A stretch of DNA of 64,000 nucleotides from positions 16,001 to 80,000 of the forward strand of contig ADNK01001860.1 in assembly GCA_000320545.1 (NCBI GenBank), written 5' to 3'. The translations under genes were made by a program, and so were the position numbers. This DNA is from Bigelowiella natans CCMP2755. Its lineage: Eukaryota > Cercozoa > Chlorarachniophyceae. This document shows, in pieces, positions 49,380-59,507 of this stretch; the first letter of the stretch is position 1, and the number at the start of each line of letters is the position of its first letter. The notes beneath the pieces are model-generated. The model searched no databases, was not told the DNA's origin, and saw only the letters and a list, made by a program, of their open reading frames with translations.

Positions 49380-49489
49380 ACGATTCAATGGCACTAGCAC
49401 AGTCTGCAGCTACGGTAAACTAGTAGCTCATTCTAATATTGCCACATGTGATGCAGCACCGTCTAGCCGTTAGCACTAGAGCAGTTAGC

Positions 49490-49501
49490 CATGCTAGCAT
49501 G
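49490..49501. repeat. CATGCTAGCATG palindrome, copy 6
   Basis: Exact copy; a related CACGCTAGCACG lies about 40 bp further on. Confidence 0.9.
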
Positions 49502-49900
49502 CATCACAAAATACAACTACAGCATTCCCCATCTCGATCGCACGCTAGCACGTATGTGCACCACATCATTGGGTAGCGAGTCGAAAGGAAGCTTATGTTT
49601 AGTAGCTTTGTTTCGATGACTAAGACATGATGTGCTTTGCGTATGTACAACATATGCTGTATCACAATTGTTGTACTGGTGATTACATTCTTAGTTGCAT
49701 TTAGCAATAATACTTCCTTTTTCTTTGTCTTATATTCCCCTCATTAAACTATTCACCCAATAAATGCTCCTCTTTATTCTTGAGTGAGCTCTGTTCTAAT
49801 AAGGTGAAATGAGCAAGGCAACTTAGCTAGCTTTAATACAACTCAATAAGTGACCGAGTGAATTAACAAACGATCCTTCTTTAACACGAAGAACTAGGTG

Positions 49901-50068
49901 CTACAGTTCGGATTTGAGTCTCTTTCGGCCATTTTCTTCCTTTATCTCCAGGTTGCTGCGTTTTGCAGTTGTTGTCTGTTCTTCGTCTTGCACAAATCTG
50001 AAAGTCGTAGAAAATCAAACATTCATATATTGAGCCGTGGTTTCCAGTGTTATCACCGCTCCAGTTGC

Positions 50069-50099
<31 letters not shown>

Positions 50100-50592
50100 G
50101 TTATTATTATTATTCATTGATCACTTACTACCCATGGTTCTCCAGTTCGTCTCGGCGGAACACCAATGCTCCCCGGGCAAGGTTTGCTGCATATTAAAAA
50201 AAGTTATTGAACTCTCCACAAATGTGAGGTTTGCAACGTGAAAGGATACGAACCTAGATATTGCAATGCAATCTTTTGCGAGTCATCCAGCTGACATTAT
50301 TACATTCAGAGAAATCAGCGACGAAGAGCAACTCGGGAAGACGATATCACATGAGTGGGAACTTCTTTACAGTTTTTGGAGTCGAGCTTATGACGCAAAG
50401 GGATCCGACCGAGTAAGACGTGCAGGTCTATCAAAATTAAGATTAGGAGACAATCCTGAAATTTGACCCCATTTCTGTTCTTCTATGTTACTACCAAATC
50501 AATCTGGAGAGGAATTCCTGCATAAAATCGAATTCGGGGCCCTCCAGTAACCTACACCCATCCAAATAGAGAGGGGGGGGGGGGGGAAGGAC

Positions 50593-50629
<37 letters not shown>

Positions 50630-52621
50630 TGTATTATATCTTTTTATTTGTATGTGTGTGCATGACCATAACACCCATTAACCATTGTGTAAATGTATTA
50701 GAAGCGATATCTTCGCAATTCAGTTGTCAACATATATGATTCTACCAAAGGATTTTGAGCAAATCTATCATCTTTAAGAGTATCTTGGATCAGCGTAAGC
50801 TTATTAGGCTGAAGTATTGTGTGACTGGAAAAATCATAATTCATGAACAGAATAATTAGAAGGCAAAATCTCTTTCTGTATCACGGATGTGGTGACCTGC
50901 AGAAAGCTGAATTTCTTGAGGTCTCGGAAACTCCTAGTCCTCTCTTTGCTTTGAACCATTGTCGTTGCTTATCAACGAAACTTATTGCTCCCATTTCCGC
51001 ACCGCACATGTTGGTCGCCAACCTGACCGGACAAATTAAAGACGATTAGAATAGTTTTCTTAAGGAAATGACGTAACAACGCACACACCAGAGAATGTTA
51101 TCAAAGACGTCCTCCCTTTGAGTGTCCAATATGCGTAGAGACCTAATTTAGAGTTGATGATAAGAGGAGGAGTATAATCGTGTTTTATATTTTCGAGGAA
51201 TTATTAGTGGCTCGTACCTCAAGGTACTCATTCGTAAATTTTCATCACGGGGTATCCTTGCCGGTCGCCATCTGCACAATCAGTGTGGTGCATATGAATA
51301 CAGCAGTGCTTGCACGAAATAGTAGACCGGCTGCTCATGTAGAAGTACCTCGGGAGTTTTGCATTAGGTGTACTTTGGACAAGGGACATATCTTCCTTTG
51401 CTGGCTCAGGCACCGTCCTTTTCGCTTCAGCCTAAATTTAGATGTTCAAAGAAATAGAAGTGAGTTGTGTTAACTACTGCAGCAAAGCAGCACTGCACAC
51501 TTCGCTCCTAACCGGAATTTTGTGCAAAGGTACTGTTTCGAATTCAAGATTCTGTGATATCTGACAAACATTATCTATCATCAGAAGATAACTTCTCTAT
51601 AAATACAAACAAATGTACGGCAAGAATAGATTATACCGAAATATTATCCAGGGCCAATTTCACAGCTGTACTCAGTCCTGGATTGTCCTAAATTAAAACA
51701 TGTTCATTGTACGTAAATTTGAAGTGGATATATGATACATTTGTATATTCTATACACATATGTCTTGGCTTACCTTGACAAGTTTGCGAATATTCCGAGG
51801 ATCCATATCCACAATAGATTTGAGCGAAGAAATTAATTTGGGAATACTAATGTTAACAGCATGAAAAATTGTAAACCTTTCTCTCCCACTTCAACATGAA
51901 ACTTGGGGAAAGCAAAACACCTGCTTGGAGGAGATGGTGGGCAACTTTCCAATGTAGCGCTCTGCTTGGCACGATGATCGAGGAAATGTTGCAGTGTTGG
52001 TAGAGCCGAGGGAGCAAACGGTGGGGTAGCAGTGCCACCTCCTCCCTAATTCCAAATATCATTGTCGGGACACTGCGATCATTAAAGTGGTTTGTGACTA
52101 CGTTGGCGCGGGAAGGGAATCTTTGACTCCTCCTGACGACGTTGCATGGCGAGATAAAAACCTATATATAAATCAAAATTTAAGGTACCAAATTTCGTGG
52201 CATTGATTTGTGATTTGTTCCATCATTTAATTACCTCTTTGACTTCTTTTCCGATGTGCTTGTCACTGACACAGAGCATCATTTCCGCGACAGTATTACT
52301 CTTAAAGCAAAGAAGGCACCTGCAATTTTCAGAATCTTATAATCTAAATTCAACAGTTGATATTATGAAGCAAACTTTGCCATCTCCCATTGCTTGTTCG
52401 TCTGCCAAAACACCTGGCCTGCAACAACGTAACCTGCAAAATCGGAAAATTTAAGACAGCTTGGAATGAGAGCTAAAGTTTGATTTTACCAGCTAACTTG
52501 ACAATAGAAGGGGGTACTTGAACTATCATCGCATTCATGCCGATGTCCTTCATCGGGGACATGCTTTTTGTGCCCCTCACGATCGCGCGAATGTAATTCG
52601 GAGGGCTTTTGCTCTTCATGC
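49901..52621 (-). CDS. GAF-domain protein, 17 exons
   Basis: Seventeen minus-strand exons (52621-52492, 52413-52376, 52300-52235, 52045-51921, 51846-51774, 51687-51637, 51551-51513, 51431-51349, 51271-51218, 51142-51089, 51022-50897, 50824-50746, 50551-50495, 50455-50420, 50290-50254, 50186-50132, 49997-49901) join in phase into 399 residues. The GAF domain (about 220-365) is clear: LRILDTQREDVFDNI, ISFVDKQRQWFKAKRGL, SRNSAFCSHTIL, IQDTLKDDRFAQNPLVTG and IRFYAGIPL. This resembles GAF domains fused to bacterial diguanylate cyclases and histidine kinases. No such output domain is present. The N-terminal half is helical and Ser/Pro-rich, and the C-terminus is charged (IKEENGRKRLKSEL). The role is probably ligand- or redox-sensing, but that is inference. 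The poly-Asn-like ATT repeat at 50060-50115 lies in the last intron. Confidence 0.86.
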
Positions 52622-52857
52622 TTCTCAGAATGCAAAAGGACCCGCTTTGATACAATATTGTGGCGTTTCCTTGGATGCAAAAGCTGCTTCTGCTTTCAAT
52701 GCAAAGCTTTGTGAGTTGACGTGGCCTATTGTTGTTTTCCCCCCCTCCTTCCCTTGTTTGATCGATCGTAGAGCCACAAGCCAAAAGCGGAGCAAGGAAC
52801 CCTTATCAATCTCGAGTAATGAGCACGGTAGATAATTTGTTGTCGCTGATGAAAATA

Positions 52858-53048
52858 GGAACCGATTTGTGCGTGTGTATGTGCAAGTGTGCAATGATGG
52901 TACCCCTTTACCCCCTTTTGACTAGACCCTTGCTGCTATTTTCGGCATCCATTGGGTTTTTCCCAAGGCATGTCAAGGGTCTGGTACAAAGGGGGTAAAG
53001 GGGTACCATCATTGCACACTTGCACATGCACACGCACAAATCGGTTCC
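52858..53048. repeat. Long inverted repeat (75-bp arms, 41-bp loop)
   Basis: The left arm (52858-52932) starts GGAACCGATTTGTGCG and includes AATGATGGTACCCCTTTACC. The right arm (52974-53048) is its reverse complement with few mismatches, ending CGCACAAATCGGTTCC. It would fold into a long hairpin. The mismatches cluster near the loop (GACTAG against GGTACAA). Confidence 0.9.
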
Positions 53049-53159
53049 GAGCATTCTCCCAAGCGACATTCATGGAGCAACGCTCTTTTTCACTTTGGAA
53101 ACGTTCGATCATCCATTCTCGAGTGTGAGAGTGGCCCTGGGATCTGGTTCGGCTGCCTG

Positions 53160-53575
53160 CTCCTTTCGAGGCACTGCATTTTGCACACTGCAAGTGTCTT
53201 GCAACACTTTGAAAATGTGGTTTTTCATCATTGTTTCATTGTTTCATTGTTTCCTTTTTTCACGCTTCTGACTCCATCAAAACTGAAATCCTGCTGGGTG
53301 CTCCCCTGGACGACCCGACCGTGGACCATCGTGTGGGTGTGGCCTTTGGGAAGTTCCCACTTGGGGAGCAGGTGCTTTGCGTCGCCGTCACATTGCTGCC
53401 TCCCAGTTGCACTGCTCCACAACGACTGGAGTGCCAATTTTTGAAGTCCTGCTGGTTTTGCCAGTCAGTCCTCACCAAAGCTAGTTCGAGGCACTGCGTT
53501 TCACACACTGCAAACGTCTTGTGACGTTTTGGAAGTGCAGTTTGTCATCATTGTTTCGTTGTTTCGTTCGTTCCA
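53160..53575 (-). repeat. Copy of the dispersed repeat, inverted
   Basis: Two GAGGCACTGC..TTGCAA-type blocks (53167-53245 and 53479-53570) flank an internal part that is recognisably the same as the inner part of 858-1560: AAATCCTGCTGGGTGCTCCC matches the inverse of the GCCCCAGCAAAACTTTG region. Divergence from the left-hand copies is high. Confidence 0.65.
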
Positions 53576-54825
53576 GCGTTGTTTCGTTGTTCGTTGTTCG
53601 AGTTCACTTTTTTCCTCCTTTTTTTCTTCCTTGCTTTCACACGTCGAGTGGACCGGAATGTCAAGTGTCGTGCAACACTTGGGTTGATTGGCCAACTTTC
53701 TCACTTGAACTTTCTTTGGAAAACGTGGGTGAACGCTGGTCCCAACTGGCCAACTCTGGAGTTGAAGAGGTCGGACGAATTGGACCCGTGCAAGGTCCTC
53801 TCAGCCGCTCCAGTGAGACTGCTTCGTTCATTCACTCATGCCAACCGTTTCACTCGTCCACTCATTCGTTTGGTCCACCTGTTTGAGGCCCACCCAGCTG
53901 TGTCAGCAGTGCCACAGGCGTCCAGCCAGCTGGGCGTGTTCCTTTTGGCCTTGTTGAAGTTTGTGAACAGCGCCTTGAACCTGGACCTTGAGTCAGAACG
54001 CCTGGCAATCCTTCCGAATCAAACAACCAGAACTGCAACACTCGGTCGTTTCTTCTTGCACATTCCCCCCCACAAGTCCACGCTGGGAGCCAGCGATCGA
54101 TGATCATCCTTCGATGGGGCTCCACAGCCCTGCTGGCCTGCCAGCCTGCCTGTGGAGCTCCAGAGCTGTGTGAGTGAGCGAGTGCGTGATGCACTGCACG
54201 TGGCACGATCGAACAAGTGCAGAAATGCCCAGCAATTCCGCTGGGCCACATCACCAGACCAGCACAGTCAAAAGGAGCCATGTCTCATGCTGCATCACCC
54301 AGTCATCGTTGTGTGCGTCAGTGTCGCATGATTTTGAATCGATGTGTCGACGGCGTCATTGTTGCTGCCACCATCATCAGCTAAATCATGCGCGAAGCTG
54401 TGTGAGCTGCACAGCTGCACCTAGCTAGCTGTGGACGACCAATCAATCATTCTGAGCTGCACTTTGCATGCATGCATGTGGAATGCACCAGCACACACGC
54501 ACACATGCACACACACACACCACACGCGCAACAGCCTCACTAGCTTGCATGCTGGCACACTCCAGTCAGCAGTGCTCTAGCTAGCTAGTGCTGTGCATGG
54601 GAGTGAACAAAAATGAAACACACTTGGAGCATTTACTTGCATGTGTGGCGGTGAGGTCTAGAGGCTTTTCATGCTGCAACGTGATGGCGAAAAAAATGTT
54701 TGTGCACAAAAATGCACGTGATTCCTGTCGGTCATGATCTCTGTGGTGATCATGACATTTCCGCAAACAAGTTAACTGACATGATTTTGCTCTCTGGTAC
54801 AATTCATTGGCATTCCATGTCCAGC

Positions 54826-56707
54826 TCACAACTTGATTCCGAACTTGAACTCAAGGACTTTCTTCAAGATTGGAATACCACTGAGTATTTGCCAAGAGAA
54901 CAACCCAAGTCCTGCGGCATTCAGAGCAATGTGCATATCCTTGGCGAACTTGTTGCCCTTCTGCATCGCAGGTACCTACAGATGCATAGTTAAACATATA
55001 AAATTAAAAAACCTCCAAAAGAACAAAAACATTTACGTACCAGGCCAGCAGCTGCAGCCCAAAGAACAGTCAATCCTGCTCCAGCGAAAAGATGCGGTCC
55101 TGGAAACAACTTTCCGGTTCGCATCCATGTATTTACAGGCCCTTCGATTGCGAATCCGACTCCGAGTGCGAGAAGGAGAGATGAAAGCTGCAACATGTAC
55201 ATACATACATACATACATACATACACACACAAAATGTACACAATTCAACGATTGCATTAAGCTGAAAACGTGAATTGAAATTATCTTAAATATCCACCTG
55301 AAAATGTCTGTCCCTGAAGTCTCCTTTCACCAAATTCTTTCGCTCCGTAGTCAGATTTTGCAACTCAGCATCCACGGTTGCAAATGCCTTCATATTTGTT
55401 TAAGAACAGTAACTTAACTTGTACAAAAATGATAACCATAAGTAGTTCACAGTTCTTTTAGTTAAAATGTGCTCATTCCGACCTGTAGGGAAGATATATC
55501 GGCCTGAAGAGTCTTCTTTGTGGAATCATCCGCAGAAGAAAGCTCTGACTTCAACGATTCTATCAAGGGGCCAACAGGAGATGCGAAAGTCTTTCCAGGT
55601 GTCCTGTATAATTCACAACTAACTTTAACTTCACGTTGGAACTTTTGAGCTCGGCGAAAATACGAATCAAAATATAGCATTAAGGGTCTAGATTTTTTAT
55701 TCTGTTCAGCCTTACGTTAGCTGAGGAGCTTGCTTTTTGAGAGCACTGATATCATCCTACATTATATCAGACAAGTAGGGTTAAGGCTGGAGACACATAC
55801 CCATGTAGATACTGCCTGAATGTATGGTTAAATACCGCAAGTGTCCTCATTTTTCTGATTTGCCATCCAAGGAATCCGGTGTAGAGTGTGGTCATGTACA
55901 AGCCACCCATCATCACAGGGTGAACTAAAGCAGGCACCCCCCCTTCCAGGGCACCAAATTCACCCCCCTTGGCAAGTGCTATTCCAGGAACTGATAATCA
56001 AGCGCACTTGTTAGTATCAACATGTCTTGACCATGGAAGAGCTAGTACCTGCAGCCGACACTGCGGCGGTGGCTGCCAGTGCCTTAGCAAATTTTGATTT
56101 AGCTTTTTCCGATTTCGGGGGTAATTTGTAAGTGTCCACAGACTTATCTGTAACCCTATCGGATATAATTTAAACAAAAGGAAAGGTGAGGACAGCTTCG
56201 CATTTCTTGTTTTTCAAGCGATGAGTGCGCTATTTCCATACTGCAACTATCGATCTCTCTGCGTGCCTCAGCATGAAACATACTTATTATCACACAATAT
56301 CTGTCCCCCCTAATCTCTTTTAAAAAAAGAAGGAGACCTAGAATGGGCCGCAGCGTTGCGTAGCGCGGACTTCTTGAGCATGGTTGGTCTCACAGCGAAA
56401 GTCCTTGGGGATCCCCGAGTATTCGCAACACCACTGAATAGAAAAATATTTTTTTCCACTTTTGTGAAGTGCTGAATCCAGGCTTAAAATCACACGTTGT
56501 TTGACTATCTAAGTCCTAGGATACGGGATAATCGTGCATAACCATTCTACAGTGACTTCACGATAAAGTCCCACTGCTCACATCTCTCATGACACGTCAC
56601 CAATAATACATAACCATTCTTCTATGTTGCAATGGTACAAACCTTCTCATAGGGGCGGCGTATGTTAAGGTGCTCAAGCACACAAGAGCGAGTAACATAG
56701 TCGACAT
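54826..56707 (-). CDS. Plastid-targeted DUF4079 membrane protein
   Basis: Nine minus-strand exons (56707-56643, 56433-56338, 56155-56049, 55990-55836, 55756-55716, 55603-55483, 55387-55298, 55187-55041, 54975-54826) join in phase into 323 residues. A signal peptide (MLLALVCLSTLTYAA) is followed by an Arg/Ser/Thr-rich transit-like part (RGSPRTFAVRPTMLKKSALR), so plastid import is inferred. The core matches DUF4079 of cyanobacteria and chloroplasts: LVHPVMMGGLYMTTLYTGFL, then GWQIRKMR, a helical region, ERKNLVKGDFRDRHFQ, LLLALGVGFAIEGPVNTW, PGPHLFAGAGL, and a last membrane segment with a conserved GLGLFSWQILSG. Residues 170-215 look coiled. Four hydrophobic segments are expected. Family function is unknown; the phylogenetic spread suggests a thylakoid or envelope role. 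The start is 496 bp from the divergent transporter. Confidence 0.88.
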
Positions 56708-57203
56708 CGGGTCCAAGCAACTGTCAGGGGAACGGGTTTTGTGGTTTTAAGGGGGGGACTTTGGGAATGTGTGGCAAGCACGTGGCACGGGTCAGAGATG
56801 TTTATTTGCCAACCGCCTAATGAAGTAGCGCATTTCGAAGCAAAGACAAGCTTTTCACGATATCGTCCAAATAAATACTGATTTTTTCCCTTCCTGATCA
56901 GAAAGTGAATGCCGTAGGATATTTTCCACCTGCGACGTGAATGGGAACGTGCCTTTCGGAAGTAAGGGCGAGGCCAAATTATTTCTATTCGAAAAATGGA
57001 GACGGGATCGGCAATTCCACCTGGGATTTATTTTGGAATGTTGATACCGCATTGTCGTAAGGAAGAATAACCCCCTTTTGTGGGAATATGGAAACATTTA
57101 TGAACAGTCTTGATCTGGACATTCATATTGTAGAAAGGACTGCCGAAGTCGAGGAAGGGAAGAGCATCGATCGTGGCGGCTGTGAGCCACCATCCCAACC
57201 ACC
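56708..57203. other. Head-to-head gap, DUF4079 / riboflavin transporter
   Basis: Promoter-side gap between divergent genes. Open stretches on the minus strand lack motifs. Nothing else recognised. Confidence 0.45.
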
Positions 57204-58038
57204 ATGCCCAGCAACGTGGGGGTGTACCTCCACATGCTAGTCTTTGGTCTAGGATCGTGGATTGCGGTAAGATGAGAATGTCGATGGACTGGTTCGTTTG
57301 CACTTAATCCCCCATCCTTCGGCCCACCTGTCAGATCAACGGCATTTATGCTGAGCTGCCGTTTATGGTGAACGATCTCCCGGAGGGGTATGCGATCGCT
57401 GCTACATTAGGAGTCGCTATCCAGGTAGTCTGGGCTATTAGCTGCTCAAGTCATTGGTGTAGTGACTGATTCTGTGTTCTCTCAGCTGGGAAATGTAGCC
57501 CCACTGCTCTACGGCGTCCTCCGACGGCGTTATGGAGGGTCTCTAGCCATTCCAACGACATATTTCATCTTCCTTATTGGTATCAACTAAACGTCGATAT
57601 TGATAATGATGCGACGCCGTCAACTTATCCATCATTGACTTCTTTGCATCCTCATCTTCACAGGAATAGCATGCTGCATACTACTATCGATATTCTGGAA
57701 GCACACCCTCCTTGTTGGCGGCAAAAGATCGAGCGTCGCACTGATCGTAATATCACATCCTTCCTCTTCTCATCATGGATTATGTGCACAGATAACACGT
57801 CGATAATGCTCAGGTCCTTACCGGTGGAGTTGCAATGGTTGACAGTACCTCATCAGTCGTGTTCTGGCCATTTGCCTCCCGTTTTCCCAGTGATAAAGTC
57901 ATAGCCCTTGCGACAGGGGAAGCTCTTAGGTTGTTGAGCACCTACTTCGTATGCATTAGATACGGTTCGATGTGTTGGTGTGATAGTGTCTGTACGATGA
58001 ACATATTCAAAAGTAAATTAATATGTAACTTTATAAAA

Positions 58039-58076
<38 letters not shown>

Positions 58077-58850
58077 TGAGATCGATATTTCTAATTTACC
58101 CACACCACAATACTTCTTCCAATAGCTCCACGGTTCCCGGGATCTTAAGCTTGATTCAGTCCTCAGGGTCTGGCGGTGTCTGTGCTTCGAATGGATCGCA
58201 TCCTTTGTTCCCCGTCCCGTTATATTTCGTTGCTCTTGCACTCGTCCTTCTGGTAAGATTTGCTTCTACACATATTGTCGAGATTACGAAGCATTACTGC
58301 CTTCTTCTTCGCTACATGTCAACTTTTTGGTCTGAAACAGATGAATGACAACTCTTTTGTCATGAATACAATCCTGCCTCGGTAACTTGTTCAAATCATC
58401 CCTCCTCCCTCCTCCTCCGCTTTTAGGCCAGCTCTTTGGCATTCCACTCCCTCCATCGTATCAGTTCCGCATCTTTTGTAGCCACTGCTGCTTCTTGCGT
58501 TAGTACAACATGAATTGCTATAACCATCATCATCATCAATATCATCAATTTCATCATCAATATCATCATCATCAATATCATCATCAATATCACCACCTTT
58601 TCGTGATCGCCTAACGAAAACAAAAAACAACAACACCAATAACGGCAGCAGCAACAGCAGCAGCAGCAGCACGAGGAGGGTCTCCTGGACTACGTTCCTT
58701 CGCAGTACTCCGCTAACATGTCATTCAGCGGGACAACTGAGTATAAGAAGCTGCAAGCTGGTCGATTGCTCTGTATCTAGCATGATTCATACATACATGC
58801 AATTCGTGCTATCAAACATCGTTCAGAAAAAAATTCAATGCATGCCTCCA

Positions 58851-58887
<37 letters not shown>

Positions 58888-59471
58888 GATAGCACAGTAA
58901 CGTAAAGGAAAGTGACCTACTGTTATCCCATATGTGTAGCTGCCTGTAGTTTGCTCCTTCTCCTTCTCCTTGGCCCCCCGTCCCCTCCCCCCCCCCTTGG
59001 AGCAGCGTCACGCTGCTCTCGATCGTGACCCCACTTGACAACCAATCGCCACCCCCCATCAGCTGGGAACATCATAGAATCTTTGGAGAGACTCGATAAT
59101 GACTCTGGCTCGGAGACGGGGGAGGGGCGCATGCTGGAGGTCAATGGTTTAAATGACTTAGGAGTGGGATTAGATGATACTTCGAGTTCTCTGAGTGTGC
59201 TCGAAACGACAACGAGACCAAGGCTTTCGTTCGCAATCTATGCTGTAATTGCGGTGCTCGGGTACTACAAATCAAATAGGCCAACGCTGATAACCTACAT
59301 CGATTTGCATGCTTCAACAGCAATACCAGCAGACATCGGAACAATTCTCAATTATTATCATCGTTGTACTCCTCGTGATCATCATCGTCTTCAGCACCAT
59401 CATCATCACGCATACTCTAATTATCTGTCAAGGATAAATATACAAAAATATGATATTGTACACATACACAC

Positions 59472-59507
<36 letters not shown>

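Larger units (their letters stand above)
48600..49900. other. Tail-to-tail gap with a cluster of GCTAGC palindromes
   Basis: No gene seen. Four exact CATGCTAGCATG copies (48927, 48958, 49368, 49490) and many shorter GTGCTAGCGTG, CACGCTAGCACG and TAGCTAGC words make this the densest such region in the window. Confidence 0.7.
52622..54825. other. Tandem junction holding repeats and a GTGC-rich island
   Basis: The genes on both sides are on the minus strand. The gap holds a 75-bp inverted repeat (52858-53048), copies of the dispersed repeat (53160-53575), and a GTGC/GCAC-rich stretch (about 53640-54560). Long open frames occur on both strands between 53500 and 54280, but they have no motifs and follow the compositional bias. 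Confidence 0.6.

Noticed and set aside
48927-49501. Reading the GCTAGC palindrome cluster as a CRISPR array or integron-like array
   Set aside because: Spacing is irregular, there are no unique spacers of even length, and the context is eukaryotic with no associated genes.
53500-54281. Long overlapping open frames on both strands (up to about 175 codons)
   Set aside because: They mirror each other, lack any domain or splice support, and lie in a repeat and GTGC-rich island whose composition avoids stop codons.
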